Positions 24,454 through 33,991 of a stretch of 64,000 nucleotides of DNA are shown piece by piece. The position numbers were made by a program, and so were the translations under genes. The first letter of the stretch is position 1. Each line of letters starts with the position of its first letter. The notes under the pieces were generated by a model, which did not search any database, was not told the origin of the DNA, and was given only the letters and a program-made list of their open reading frames with translations. The stretch spans positions 57,941 to 121,940 of the forward strand of contig UBXV01000030.1 of assembly GCA_900469625.1 (NCBI GenBank), given 5' to 3'. The stretch comes from Hyphomicrobiales bacterium. GTDB lineage: Bacteria; Pseudomonadota; Alphaproteobacteria; Rhizobiales; Rhizobiaceae.

Positions 24454-25953
24454 ATGGATACGAAAGCGCATGGAAACTGGCACGCAATTGCCCGCGCCAT
24501 CAGGCCGGAAACGCGGCTGCTGATCGACGGCACCTTCCGCCCTGCCGCGGACGGTGCCACCTTTGCCTCCATCAACCCGACGACCGGCGCGCCCGTCGCC
24601 GACATCGCCTGCGGCGGCGCGCAGGACATCGACCTGGCCACCAGCATCGCCGCCAAGCGGTTCCGCGACGGCGTCTGGTCCAGGATGCCCCTTCGGCGGC
24701 GCGTCGATATCCTCACGCGACTTGCCGAACTGGTCGCAGAACATCGCGAAACGTTTGCGGTGCTGGACACGCTTGAGATGGGCAAGCCCATCGCCGAAAT
24801 GTGCAGCATCGACGTCCCCGCCAGCGTCCTGACCATCCGCTTCATGGCCGAAGGGCTCGACAAGATCGCAGGCACCTGCCCCGTCACCAACGACGGCGCC
24901 CTGCACTACATCCTGCGCCAGCCGCTCGGGGTCGTCGGCTGCATCACGCCCTGGAACTACCCGCTGATGATGGCCGCCTGGAAGGTTGCCCCGGCGCTTG
25001 CCGCTGGAAACAGCGTGGTGCTGAAACCCGCCGAAGACGCAAGCCTGAGCGCGCTTCTGCTCGGCCGCCTGTTTCTCGAAGCGGGCGGCCCTGACGGCGT
25101 CTTCAATGTCGTGCCCGGCCCGGGCGGCGTTGCGGGCAAGGCCCTTGCCCTCTCCCATGACGTCGCCAAGATCGCGTTTACCGGATCGACGGCCGTCGGC
25201 CGGCAGATGTATCGTTATGCTGCCGACTCCAATCTCAAGGCTGTTTCCGCCGAGCTCGGCGGAAAGTCGCCGCAGATCATCCTTGAGGACGTCGAAAACC
25301 TGACCAAAGTGGCGGCGACCGTCGCCGATGGCCTGTTCGGCAACCAGGGCGAGGTTTGCTCGGCCGGCACGCGGATCCTGGTCGCGCGCCCGCTCATGGA
25401 GGAATTCGCCGACCTGCTGCGTCAGGAGGCCCTCACCCGCTATCGCCCCGGGGATCCGCTGGACCCGGCGACGACCATGGGCCCACTCGTCAGCAAGACC
25501 CATCAGCAACGGGTCCTCGGACATATCGCGACAGCCGTCGAAGAAGGTGGGCGCCGCATCCTCGGCGGTGCGCTGGATCCATATCCCGAGGCTTCCGCAT
25601 TTGTGGAGCCGACCCTTTTTACGGGCGTTGGCAATGACATGGCGATCGCCCGCAACGAAGTCTTCGGACCCGTCGGCGCCATCATTGCCCATGACGGCCC
25701 GGATCATGCGGTGGCGCTTGCCAACGACAACCCTTACGGGCTTGCAGCCGGCATCTGGACGACAAACCTGGGGGCCGCGCATCGGGCCGCCCGCGATCTC
25801 GAATGCGGCATGGTCTGGATCAACGGCTACATGAATGGCGACATGAGTCAGCCCTGGAGCGGATGGAAGCTGTCCGGCCGCGGACGCGACAAATGCCTCG
25901 ACGCATTGGTGGATTCGACCCACAGCAAATCCGTGTGGGTGACGCTCGAGTGA
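24454..25953 (+). CDS. aldehyde dehydrogenase, 4-aminobutanal/betaine-aldehyde type
   Basis: The product is 499 residues. The catalytic Glu is in AVSAELGGKSPQI, the catalytic Cys302 in GNQGEVCSAGTR, and the NAD site in AFTGSTAVGRQM. The NQGEVCSAGTR context is typical of the aminoaldehyde/betaine-aldehyde dehydrogenase group (PuuC/PatD-like). Aminotransferase activity encoded at 30608 on putrescine would produce 4-aminobutanal, which this enzyme could oxidise to 4-aminobutyrate. Good ribosome site GAGGAAAA. The exported amidohydrolase follows after 55 bp. Confidence 0.9.
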   Translation: MDTKAHGNWHAIARAIRPETRLLIDGTFRPAADGATFASINPTTGAPVADIACGGAQDIDLATSIAAKRFRDGVWSRMPLRRRVDILTRLAELVAEHRETFAVLDTLEMGKPIAEMCSIDVPASVLTIRFMAEGLDKIAGTCPVTNDGALHYILRQPLGVVGCITPWNYPLMMAAWKVAPALAAGNSVVLKPAEDASLSALLLGRLFLEAGGPDGVFNVVPGPGGVAGKALALSHDVAKIAFTGSTAVGRQMYRYAADSNLKAVSAELGGKSPQIILEDVENLTKVAATVADGLFGNQGEVCSAGTRILVARPLMEEFADLLRQEALTRYRPGDPLDPATTMGPLVSKTHQQRVLGHIATAVEEGGRRILGGALDPYPEASAFVEPTLFTGVGNDMAIARNEVFGPVGAIIAHDGPDHAVALANDNPYGLAAGIWTTNLGAAHRAARDLECGMVWINGYMNGDMSQPWSGWKLSGRGRDKCLDALVDSTHSKSVWVTLE

Positions 25954-26008
25954 CAGTGGCCTATGTGTACAAGCAAACAGTGAAGAACGACGCAGACAGG
26001 AGACGAAC

Positions 26009-27709
26009 ATGAAGATGTCGATCGGCAAGACAACGGGGGCCGCGGCCATCGCGCTTTTGACAGCGGCTGCCGTCACGCCGGTTCATGCGGCGGATGGGAC
26101 GACCGTCATCCGCAATGCTGCAATCCACACGATGACTTCGGACGACACCGAGGCGGATGCGCTCGCAATCGATTCCAAGGGCATCATCGTCGCCGTCGGC
26201 AAGGAAGCGGACGTGCTTGCGAAGGCAGGCGCGGATGCGCGCGTGATCGACCTCGGCGGCAAGGCGGTCCTGCCCGGATTTCAGGACGCCCATGTCCATC
26301 TGATCGAGGCCGGCGTCAACGAGATCCTCTGCGAGTTCGAGCCGTTCGCGACGTTGAAGCAGACCCGCGAGGCGATCGAGGCCTGCGACGCGGAGAGCGA
26401 AGGCGAATGGGTGCTGGGTTCAGGCGTGGGCATGCCGCATCTGCTCGACCAGACCGACAATCCGGTTGCCGTGCTGGACGAGCTCGTGCCCGACAGGCCG
26501 GCCCTTATCCTCGACGACATCGGACACGCCGCCTGGGCCAACAGCATGGCGCTTGAAGCGGTGGGCTACGACACGATCGAGGGCAATCCGCCCGGCGGCA
26601 TCATCCTGCGCAACGCAGACGGCAAGCCCAACGGCATCGTGCTGGAGAATGCCCAGCAGAAGCTGCGCAACCTGGCGTTTCCCGATACGCCCGAGAACGA
26701 AGCGTTTGCCTATGAAAGCATGCTGCCGACGCTGAAGACATTCGCAGAAAACGGTATCACCACCGTCAGCGACGCGGGCGGGTTCTGGCCGCAGGGCCAT
26801 GTCAAGGCATGGGAGACGGCCGAGAAAAACGGGACGCTGACAGTGCGCGCCTCCAATGCCCTCTATGTCTATCCGGACCTGCCTTTCGACCAACAGGTCG
26901 CGCAGCTCGCCAAGCTCTACAGCAACGATCCGGACCGGCTTTTGAAGTTCAACCAGGCCAAGCTCTATGTCGACGGCATTCTCGAACAGCGCACCGGCGC
27001 GGTGCTGCAGCCCTACCTGAAGGGACCGGGCATCGACCACGGCTTCGATTCCGGCTTTCTCTATTTCGAGACACCGGTGCTGAACGACTACGCCCGCACC
27101 CTTTCCAAGATCGGCTTCAAGCTGCACTTCCACGTGACCGGCGACCGGGGCGCGCGCCTGGCACTCGATGCCATCGATCAGGCCGACATGAAACCCGGCC
27201 CGCATCGCCTGACGCATCTCTATCTGCTCGATCCGGCGGACTATCCCCGGTTTCACGAGACTGGCACGGTGGCGGACCTCCAGCTGGCGCCGAGTTCGCT
27301 CGATCCCGACTACATCGCCTTCATCCGTGAGTTCATCGGTGATCGCGCCGATCGCATGATGCCGGCTGCGAGCCTGGAAAAGAGCGGCGCGACCGTGGTG
27401 ATGAGCAGCGACTTCGATGCCGACGAGCTTTCGCCGCTCGTCAAGATCCAGGCGGCGCTCGAGCGCCCGAAGGAAGGCGCGCCGGATGTGCGCACCGCCG
27501 TGAAATGGATGACCGTCAACCCGGCAAGGCTCCTCAACCAGGAAGACCGCACCGGCACGCTCGAAGTCGGGAAATATGCCGATCTCGTGGTTCTCGACCA
27601 AGATATCTTCGACATTCCCGTCAAGAAGATCGGCGAAACCGAGGTCAAGGCGACGTTGCTCCAGGGCAAGCCGGTCTTTGACGCCGACGGTTTGTTTACT
27701 TCGCACTGA
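26009..27709 (+). CDS. exported YtcJ-like amidohydrolase
   Basis: The product is 566 residues with a Sec-type signal peptide (KTTGAAAIALLTAAAVTPVH ending AHAAD-like VHAAD near residue 28). GFQDAHVHLIEAG gives the first metal-binding His pair, and the C-terminal LEVGKYADLVVLDQDIFDIP is typical of amidohydrolase_3. Its periplasmic substrate is unknown. It has a strong AGGAGACGAAC ribosome site and ends before a symmetrical terminator shared with the convergent LuxR-type gene. It differs from the YtcJ at 5854 in lacking the Cys/His-rich tail. Confidence 0.87.
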   Translation: MKMSIGKTTGAAAIALLTAAAVTPVHAADGTTVIRNAAIHTMTSDDTEADALAIDSKGIIVAVGKEADVLAKAGADARVIDLGGKAVLPGFQDAHVHLIEAGVNEILCEFEPFATLKQTREAIEACDAESEGEWVLGSGVGMPHLLDQTDNPVAVLDELVPDRPALILDDIGHAAWANSMALEAVGYDTIEGNPPGGIILRNADGKPNGIVLENAQQKLRNLAFPDTPENEAFAYESMLPTLKTFAENGITTVSDAGGFWPQGHVKAWETAEKNGTLTVRASNALYVYPDLPFDQQVAQLAKLYSNDPDRLLKFNQAKLYVDGILEQRTGAVLQPYLKGPGIDHGFDSGFLYFETPVLNDYARTLSKIGFKLHFHVTGDRGARLALDAIDQADMKPGPHRLTHLYLLDPADYPRFHETGTVADLQLAPSSLDPDYIAFIREFIGDRADRMMPAASLEKSGATVVMSSDFDADELSPLVKIQAALERPKEGAPDVRTAVKWMTVNPARLLNQEDRTGTLEVGKYADLVVLDQDIFDIPVKKIGETEVKATLLQGKPVFDADGLFTSH

Positions 27710-27738
27710 CAGGTCGCGAACGAAGAGGAATGAAGACG

Positions 27739-27769
27739 AGGCGCGCCGCCCCCCCGGCGCGCCTTGTCT
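27739..27769. terminator. bidirectional terminator between convergent genes
   Basis: Perfect 10-bp arms AGGCGCGCCG (27739-27748) and CGGCGCGCCT (27755-27764) around a loop of six C, followed by TGTCT. It separates the amidohydrolase and LuxR-type genes. Confidence 0.65.
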
Positions 27770-27780
27770 GCGTCTGGTCG

Positions 27781-28539
27781 TCACTGCCGAAACAGCAGCG
27801 AAAACAGTTCGCCCTGCGACGATATCTTCAGCTTGGAATAGATGCGCTTGCGATGAACCTTGACGGTTTCCGGGCTGTTGCCGAGATGCCGCGCGATGCT
27901 CTTGGTCGAGTGGCCCTTGAGCATCAGCCGGATGACCTCCGCCTCGCGGGCGCTGACCGGCATGTCCGCAAGCCGGTCGGCGACAGGCTCCAGGATCTCA
28001 CCCGGCCCGGCCTGACAGGCTTCCGGCCAATGCTTGCGGCAGAGAACGGCGATGATCGGCAGCAGCGCGCTCAGCGCCGCCTTACCATCCGGGTCGGCAT
28101 GGCAATCCTTGCGCCGCAACCCGAGAGACAGCGCAAAGCTCGTGCTCGCCCCCGCCTCCACAAGGATGGCGATCTCGTCCCTGAGGCCGGTTTCGGCGTA
28201 GAAGATCCGGTAGTATTCGCTCTCGCGAAAGTCGTCGGGCGCGCATTCGTCGAGGCTGACGACGCGGTCGCGCGGTTCGCTTGCAAAGAGCGCATAGAAG
28301 GGATCGAGCAGGTAGGCAAAGCCGAGATAGGGCGCAACGGTTGAGCGCGTCGCTTCGGCGTCGAGGTCGCTGTAGAGCTGGACCGGGGGCCGATCTGTCG
28401 AAAAGACCGAGATGTAAAGGCTGTCGAAGCCGCATGCACCGCGCAACAGGCGGCGCAGGGCGTCCGGAAATTCCGGCCCGCCAAGCGCCGCGACGGCCTG
28501 CGAGAGGGGTTGCACATGCTCGAAAGAAATTCCCGTCAT
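27781..28539 (-). CDS. LuxR-type (FixJ/NarL HTH) transcriptional regulator
   Basis: The product is 252 residues. The N-terminal 180 residues form a sensor-like domain that I cannot assign to a named family (GFDSLYISVFSTDRPPVQLY). The C-terminal LuxR helix-turn-helix is clear: VSAREAEVIRLMLKGHSTKS, IARHLGNSPETVKVHRKRIY. The ATG at 28539 fits the GGGAG site better than the GTG at 28545. It is the last gene of the polyamine/agmatine operon, so it probably responds to a compound of that pathway and acts on the local promoters. Confidence 0.85.
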   Translation of the reverse strand: MTGISFEHVQPLSQAVAALGGPEFPDALRRLLRGACGFDSLYISVFSTDRPPVQLYSDLDAEATRSTVAPYLGFAYLLDPFYALFASEPRDRVVSLDECAPDDFRESEYYRIFYAETGLRDEIAILVEAGASTSFALSLGLRRKDCHADPDGKAALSALLPIIAVLCRKHWPEACQAGPGEILEPVADRLADMPVSAREAEVIRLMLKGHSTKSIARHLGNSPETVKVHRKRIYSKLKISSQGELFSLLFRQ

Positions 28540-28597
28540 CCGCACCCCACTCCCTCAGGCATCATTGCCGGCTACCTGACGCAACGCGCCCGTTTTG

Positions 28598-29617
28598 TCA
28601 AAGCGGCTCCTGCTGGGTGATGCAATGGATGCCGCCGCCGCCGATGGCGATGGAATCGATCCGCACCTCGCGGATCCGCCTGTCGGGAAAGAGCGACTGG
28701 AACAGGCGCCTGACAGTCGTGTCGGACTCGACGCCGTAGGCCGGCATGATCACCCCGCCATTGACGAGATAGGAATTGACGTAGGAACGGCAGAATTTCG
28801 GATGCGTCGAGGGCGCATCCACGGCCTCGGGAACGGTGACGATCCGGATCGGCCGGCCCTTGGCGTCGGTCTGGCCCTGCATCGCCTCGTAGTTCAGCCT
28901 GATATAGTCGTTCCACGGCGAGTCCTCCTCGCCGGGGCTCTCCATCAGCACGACGCCGGGCGCAACGAAGACGGCGATGCCGTCGGTATGCCCGTCGGTC
29001 TCGTCCTCGATCGGGTTGCCCGGCAGCCAGATGACCTTCTCGCCTCCGAGCGTTTCCAATAGCTCGCGCTCGATTTCGTCGCGGCTCCAGCCCGGATTGC
29101 GGTTGCGATTGGGAAAGCAGGTTTCGGTGGTGATGATCGTGCCCTCGCCGTCGACGCTGACCCCACCGCCCTCGGCAACGAGATTGGAAACAAAACCCGC
29201 GACGCCCGCCTCCTTCACCACGGTTTCGGAAAAACGCGCATCCGCATCATAGGGATGATACTTGCCGCCCCAGGCATTGAACCGGAACCGGGTCGCGGCC
29301 CTGCGACCATCTGCGGATGTGAGGAAACACGGGCCGGCATCACGGGCCCAACTGTCGTCGAGATCGGTTTCGAGGATATCGATCGATGGATCGAGCAGCG
29401 CCCGTGCACCGGCGACGTCCGCCGGCCTAACGGCCATGGTGACCGGCTCGAACTCGCGGATGGCATGGGCCACGGCCGCGTAGTCGCGCCGGGTCGCCTC
29501 TATATCGTCCCACACACCGCGGCGGCCGGGCCACATCATCCAGGTCCGCTTGTGCGGTTCCCATTCCGCCGGCATGGCAAAACCCGCTTGTCTTGGCGTC
29601 TGATCGGTCATCTTCAT
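28598..29617 (-). CDS. aguA: agmatine deiminase
   Basis: The product is 339 residues of the peptidyl-arginine-deiminase-like family. FAMPAEWEPHKRTWMMWPGR at the start, DDSWARDAGPCF, the GHTDGIAVFV catalytic His region and the C-terminal GGGGIHCITQQEP with the nucleophilic Cys are diagnostic. It converts agmatine to N-carbamoylputrescine and ammonia in the cytoplasm. It is followed 58 bp later by the LuxR-type gene and preceded by aguB, which acts on its product. Confidence 0.93.
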   Translation of the reverse strand: MKMTDQTPRQAGFAMPAEWEPHKRTWMMWPGRRGVWDDIEATRRDYAAVAHAIREFEPVTMAVRPADVAGARALLDPSIDILETDLDDSWARDAGPCFLTSADGRRAATRFRFNAWGGKYHPYDADARFSETVVKEAGVAGFVSNLVAEGGGVSVDGEGTIITTETCFPNRNRNPGWSRDEIERELLETLGGEKVIWLPGNPIEDETDGHTDGIAVFVAPGVVLMESPGEEDSPWNDYIRLNYEAMQGQTDAKGRPIRIVTVPEAVDAPSTHPKFCRSYVNSYLVNGGVIMPAYGVESDTTVRRLFQSLFPDRRIREVRIDSIAIGGGGIHCITQQEPL

Positions 29618-29701
29618 TCTTTCTGCCTAAGGCAATTCTTGTCGATTGCAAAACGGCGTGCCGCCGTTGGTGGTAGCGCATGCGGCTGAGGGCGATATCG
29701 C

Positions 29702-30580
29702 TCAGCCGCGGCCCGACGTGCCGTCGAGGGTCAGGATCGATCCATAGAGATCCGGGCGGCGATCGCGGTACACGCCCCAGGAGCGGCGATAGCGCCTGAC
29801 GTCGTCGAGATCGAAGGTCGCGAGCAGGAACGTCTCGTCGACGCGGTTGGCTTCGGCCACCAGCAGGCCGGTATGATCGGCAATGAAGGAGCTGCCGTAG
29901 AACGTGCTCGCGGTGTTGCCGTCGGTTTCCGTGCCCACCCGGTTGGAGGCGATGACGGGCACCATGTTGGCGGCCGCGTGCCCCTGCATCGTGCGCTGCC
30001 AATGGCCGGAGCTGTCGAGCTCGGGGCTGTTCTGCTCGCTGCCGATCGCCGTCGGAAAGAACATCAGTTCGGCGCCGTCGAGGGCAAGGACCCTGGCCGT
30101 CTCGGGAAACCACTGGTCCCAGCAGATGCCGCAGCCTATGCGGGCATAGCGCGTATCGATTGCCCGCAATCCGGTGTCGCCGGGGCTGAAGTAGTATTTT
30201 TCTTCATAGCCGGGCGCCTGCGGGATGTGAGACTTGCGATAGTTCCACAGGATCTCGCCGTCCGCATCGATGACGGCAAGCGAGTTGTATTGAACCGGGC
30301 CGGCCTTCTCGTAATAGGAGATCGGCAGCACCACGGCGAGCTCCTTCGCAACCGCGCGAAAATGCCTGATCGCCCTGTCTTGGCCAAGGGAGGCCGCCAG
30401 CTCCAGATGCGCGAGTTTCGGCTCCAGGCAGAAATACGGCGTCTGGAACAGTTCCTGCAAGAGGATGATGCGCGCGCCGTCCTCATGCGCGAGCCGGATC
30501 AGTTCCTCCGCCTTTTGCAGGTTTTCGTCGATATCCCAGCTGCAGGCCATCTGGGTTGCGGCGACGGTGACTTCGGTCAT
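29702..30580 (-). CDS. aguB: N-carbamoylputrescine amidase
   Basis: The product is 292 residues of the nitrilase superfamily. Glu in ILLQELFQTPYFC, Lys in YRKSHIPQAPGYEEKYYFSP and Cys in IGCGICWDQWFPE give the Glu-Lys-Cys triad, and the sequence around them is that of N-carbamoylputrescine amidases rather than general nitrilases. It hydrolyses N-carbamoylputrescine to putrescine, ammonia and carbon dioxide. The operon places it directly after the putrescine-type aminotransferase (27 bp) and before aguA. Confidence 0.93.
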   Translation of the reverse strand: MTEVTVAATQMACSWDIDENLQKAEELIRLAHEDGARIILLQELFQTPYFCLEPKLAHLELAASLGQDRAIRHFRAVAKELAVVLPISYYEKAGPVQYNSLAVIDADGEILWNYRKSHIPQAPGYEEKYYFSPGDTGLRAIDTRYARIGCGICWDQWFPETARVLALDGAELMFFPTAIGSEQNSPELDSSGHWQRTMQGHAAANMVPVIASNRVGTETDGNTASTFYGSSFIADHTGLLVAEANRVDETFLLATFDLDDVRRYRRSWGVYRDRRPDLYGSILTLDGTSGRG

Positions 30581-30607
30581 TCGATTGTCCTTTCCAATCC
30601 CGCCGGT

Positions 30608-32011
30608 TCAACGCGCGGCCATGAAGTCGGCCACGGCGCCGGAGATGGCTTCGACGATCTCGTCGCACTGGCCTTCGGTGACGATCAAAGGCGGCGAGAG
30701 GATGATGCGGTTGCCGACGGGCCGCACGATCACCCCGCGCTCGACGCAGCCCTTGAAGACCTTCTCCGTCACCTTTTCATGGGCGGGTAGCGGCTGGCGG
30801 GTGGCCTTGTCGGCAACGAAGTCGATGCCGAGCATCAGCCCGCCACCGCGCACGTCGCCGACGATGTCGTGCTTCAAAAGCGTGCGTGCCTTCTGTTGCA
30901 GGTGCGCGCCGACACGCGCGGCATGCGGCAGCAACTGCTCGCGCTCCATGATGGCGATGTTGGTCAGCGCCGCGGCACAGGCGACCGGATGGCCGGAATA
31001 GGTCAACCCCATCGAAAACACGCCGCCCTCGCATTGCGGACGGCTGATGACCGCGTGGATTTCGTCGGAGATCAGTGTTGCCCCGAGCGGGATATAGCCC
31101 GACGTGATGCCCTTGGCGGAAACGAGAATGTCGGGCTGGGTCTCGTAGATCGCGTCGGAAGCGAACCATTCGCCGAGACGGCCGAAGGCGGTGACCACCT
31201 CGTCGGCGATGTAGAGGATATCGTGGCGGCGGCAGACCGCCTGCATCGCGCGATGGTATCCGCGCGGCGCGACCAGAACGCCGCCGGCGCCCATGATCGG
31301 CTCGGCGATGAAGGCTGCGACGTTCTGCGGGCCGAGCTGCTCGATCCGTGCCTCGAACTCCTTCACCAGGAGATCGCGATAGGCATCCTCGCTCATGTCG
31401 GCCGGTTTGGCGTAACAATCGGCCGCCGAGACATGATGGATGAAGTCCTCGCCGACCTGGGCGAAGCCGTATTTGGTGCCGTGGATGCCGGTGAGGCCGG
31501 CGGCGACATAGGTGGCGCCGTGATAGGCGTTGTTACGCGAAATGATCTTGCGCTTGCCCGGCTGGCCGCGCATGGCGAAGTAATAGTGCACGATGCGGAT
31601 GGCCGCATCGTTCGCGGTCGATCCGCCGCAGGTATAGTAGACATGGTTGAGGCTACCGGGCGAAAGGTCCGCCAGCCGGGCGCCAAGCTCGGCTGCCGGA
31701 ACGTTGGTCGAGGCGCCGAAGGGATTATAGTACTCCATGTCCAGCACCTGGCGGGCGATGGCATCGGCCATTTCCCGTCGGCCGTGGCCGATGTTGACGC
31801 ACCACAGCCCGGCGATGCCATCGAGGAAGCGCTGCCCGGTGCTGTCGGTGACATAGACGCCTTCCGCCTTTTCGATCACCTGGCTGCCGGTCGTGGCAAA
31901 GGTCGTGAAATCCGCATAGGGATGGAGCACGTGGTCGCGGTCCATCTGCCATGCGGAACGGCTGTTGAGGCGCGTGCTCTGGCTGGCACCGAGGTTGTGC
32001 TGGATCGTCAT
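30608..32011 (-). CDS. class III aminotransferase, putrescine/diamine type
   Basis: The product is 467 residues. The class III fold is shown by YYTCGGSTANDAAIRIVHYY, FIAEPIMGAGGVLVAPRGY, YIADEVVTAFGRLGEWFASD and the PLP lysine in LVSAKGITSGYIPLGATL. Its length and motifs fit the SpuC/putrescine-pyruvate and other omega-aminotransferases. It is set between the polyamine-binding protein and aguB, so it should remove an amino group from putrescine made by AguA-AguB or imported by the ABC transporter. Substrate is inferred from context. Confidence 0.88.
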   Translation of the reverse strand: MTIQHNLGASQSTRLNSRSAWQMDRDHVLHPYADFTTFATTGSQVIEKAEGVYVTDSTGQRFLDGIAGLWCVNIGHGRREMADAIARQVLDMEYYNPFGASTNVPAAELGARLADLSPGSLNHVYYTCGGSTANDAAIRIVHYYFAMRGQPGKRKIISRNNAYHGATYVAAGLTGIHGTKYGFAQVGEDFIHHVSAADCYAKPADMSEDAYRDLLVKEFEARIEQLGPQNVAAFIAEPIMGAGGVLVAPRGYHRAMQAVCRRHDILYIADEVVTAFGRLGEWFASDAIYETQPDILVSAKGITSGYIPLGATLISDEIHAVISRPQCEGGVFSMGLTYSGHPVACAAALTNIAIMEREQLLPHAARVGAHLQQKARTLLKHDIVGDVRGGGLMLGIDFVADKATRQPLPAHEKVTEKVFKGCVERGVIVRPVGNRIILSPPLIVTEGQCDEIVEAISGAVADFMAAR

Positions 32012-32030
32012 CTTTTTTCTCCGGAAGGTT

Positions 32031-32051
32031 TGACACGGGCGCGCCGTGTCA
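32031..32051 (-). terminator. attenuating hairpin after the polyamine-binding protein gene
   Basis: Perfect arms TGACACGG and CCGTGTCA with a 5-base loop lie 22 bases past the stop. No T-run follows, so it more likely stabilises or attenuates the mRNA than ends it. Confidence 0.4.
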
Positions 32052-32072
32052 GGATTGTTCGTTGTGGCGGGA

Positions 32073-33098
32073 TCACCGCAGGAGCTTGGTCCAGACCCGG
32101 TCGTAGAGCTTGGTGACCTCAGGCGTGCAGGCGGTCAGAAACTCCGGCGCCGGCGCGTCGGCAGGCGGATTGAGTTCCGGCACGCCCGCAAGCGCCTTGT
32201 CGACATAGGCCTCTGATCCCTTGATGCCGTTCGAGTAGCGTGCGTAGTTGGTGATCATCGCCGCATTTTCGGGGGCCATCACGAAGTTGACCCAGAGCTT
32301 GGCGTTTTCGAGGTTCGGCGCACCCTTCGGCACGGCGACATTGTCCATCCAGCCGGAATAGCCTTCCTTCGGATAGATGTATTCCAGCGTCGGCCTCTCC
32401 TCGCGAGCGCGCATCGCATAGCCGTTCCAGCTCATCGAGACGACGGCCTCGCCCGAAGCGAGCAGTTCCTTGGTTTCGGAATTGTAGCTCTTCACGAAGG
32501 CTTTCTGTGTCGTCAGCAGATCGAGCACTGCCTTCAGATCTTCGGGGTTCTCGTTGCAGCGCGGCTTGCCGAGATAGCGCAACGCCATGTTGATGACGTC
32601 GTTGACGTCGCGCAGCATGTTGATCTTGCCCTTGACTGCATCGGTCGGCTCGAACAGCGTCTTCAACGAGTGATCCGCGCCGTCGACCACGGCGCTGTCG
32701 ATGACGAAGGCCGTGGAGCCCCAGGCCCAGGGCGCGGAGTAGACGCGGCCCGGATCCCAGAACACGTCCCGCCATGTCTCGTCGACATGCTTGTAGTTCT
32801 CCATCTGCGAAACGTTGATCGGCTCCAGCAGCCCCTCGCGCACCAGGATGGTCATGGTGTCGTGCCCGGGCACGATGACGTCATAGCCGCCAGCGCCCGA
32901 CTTCAGCTTGGCGAGCATCGTCTCCATGGAATCGTATGTATCGATGTGGACCTTGACGCCGTAGGTCTTCTCGAATTTGGCGACCATCTCCGGCGGGGTG
33001 TATTCACCCCAGGTGTAGATGAAGAGGTCGCCGGCGGCGAAGGCGGGATGGACGGCGGCACCGGCGAGCAAGGCGGCCGACAGAATGCGCTTTTTCAT
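32073..33098 (-). CDS. polyamine ABC importer substrate-binding protein (PotD/PotF type)
   Basis: The product is 341 residues with a signal peptide (KKRILSAALLAGAAVHPAFA, cleavage before AGDLF). The mature start LFIYTWGEYTPPEMVAKFEK and the DSMETMLAKLKSGAGGYDVI segment are hallmarks of PotD/PotF proteins. AWGSTAFVIDS and VSMSWNGYAMRAREERP lie in the ligand cleft region. It is the fourth gene of the importer operon (ATPase, permease, permease, binding protein). Putrescine, agmatine or spermidine are possible ligands. Confidence 0.9.
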   Translation of the reverse strand: MKKRILSAALLAGAAVHPAFAAGDLFIYTWGEYTPPEMVAKFEKTYGVKVHIDTYDSMETMLAKLKSGAGGYDVIVPGHDTMTILVREGLLEPINVSQMENYKHVDETWRDVFWDPGRVYSAPWAWGSTAFVIDSAVVDGADHSLKTLFEPTDAVKGKINMLRDVNDVINMALRYLGKPRCNENPEDLKAVLDLLTTQKAFVKSYNSETKELLASGEAVVSMSWNGYAMRAREERPTLEYIYPKEGYSGWMDNVAVPKGAPNLENAKLWVNFVMAPENAAMITNYARYSNGIKGSEAYVDKALAGVPELNPPADAPAPEFLTACTPEVTKLYDRVWTKLLR

Positions 33099-33135
33099 GC
33101 GGTAGTTCCCCTTTTTGCTTTTTGTCAGGTGGTTG

Positions 33136-33978
33136 TCAGTGCTTCTGCCCGACCCGGCCGATCATGGCGGAGACAAGCACGAGGACCGTGGAAGCCCCCA
33201 GCATCAGCGTCGAGATCGCGTTGACCTCCGGCGTCATGCCGAGACGCAACATGCCGTAGATATGCAGTGGCAGGGTGGTCGCGCCCGGCCCGGCCACCAG
33301 CGCCGTGATGATGAAATCATCAAGCGAGATGATGAAGGCGAGCAGCCAGCCGGAAAGCAGTCCCGGCACCAGCAATGGCAGCGTGATGCGGGCAAAAGCC
33401 TTGGCCGGCGAGGCGTAGAGATCGGCAGCGGCTGCCGGCAGGCTCGGGTCCAGCCCCTCCAGCCGCGCCTTGATCGGCAGATAGGCGAAGGGAATGCAGA
33501 AGACGATGTGCGCCAAGAGGATGGTGGTGAAACCGAGGCTGATGCCGACGGCGACGAAGAACACCAGCGAGGCGACGGCGGTGACGATCTCGGGCACCAT
33601 CAGCGGAAAGGTCAAGACGGCATAGGCCGCGCCGCCGCCCGACGCACGCCGATGAACGGTGGCGGTCGCCGCACCGAGCGCCAGAAGCGTCGAGGCCGTT
33701 GCGGCGATCACCGCGATGATGACCGAATTCAGTGCTGCGGTCTGGATGTTCTCGTTGCCGAAGACCGTCGCATACCAGCGCAGGGAAAACCCGCTCCAAC
33801 GGCTCACCGAGCGTCCGTCGTTGAAGGAGTAGGCCGCCAGGAAGACGATCGGGGCGTAGAGAAAGACGAGGCAGGCGAAAGAGAGGGAGCCGAAACCGGC
33901 AAAGGCGCGGATGTCGCCGATGCGCGACGTGGCGGTGACGGTTCGCATGGCGGGCGATGATGAAGCGGTGTTGGACAT
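33136..33978 (-). CDS. polyamine ABC importer permease (PotC/PotI type)
   Basis: The product is 280 residues from ATG 33978 with a GGAGGGC ribosome site; an in-frame start at 34032 lies inside the previous gene. Six membrane segments and the EAA-type loop AADLYASPAKAFARITLPLL with PGLLSGWLLAF define the permease. ISLDDFIITALVAGPGATTL is characteristic of PotC/PotI. Confidence 0.9.
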   Translation of the reverse strand: MSNTASSSPAMRTVTATSRIGDIRAFAGFGSLSFACLVFLYAPIVFLAAYSFNDGRSVSRWSGFSLRWYATVFGNENIQTAALNSVIIAVIAATASTLLALGAATATVHRRASGGGAAYAVLTFPLMVPEIVTAVASLVFFVAVGISLGFTTILLAHIVFCIPFAYLPIKARLEGLDPSLPAAAADLYASPAKAFARITLPLLVPGLLSGWLLAFIISLDDFIITALVAGPGATTLPLHIYGMLRLGMTPEVNAISTLMLGASTVLVLVSAMIGRVGQKH

Positions 33979-33991
33979 CGTTTGCCCTCCT

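Noticed and set aside
23080..26076. 998-residue minus-strand frame
   Set aside because: Only the part from 24315 is a real gene; the upstream portion is antisense to the aldehyde dehydrogenase gene.
29624..29634. Palindrome TGCCTAAGGCA before aguA
   Set aside because: It is only 11 bp long and ends seven bases from the start codon, most likely chance around the ribosome site.
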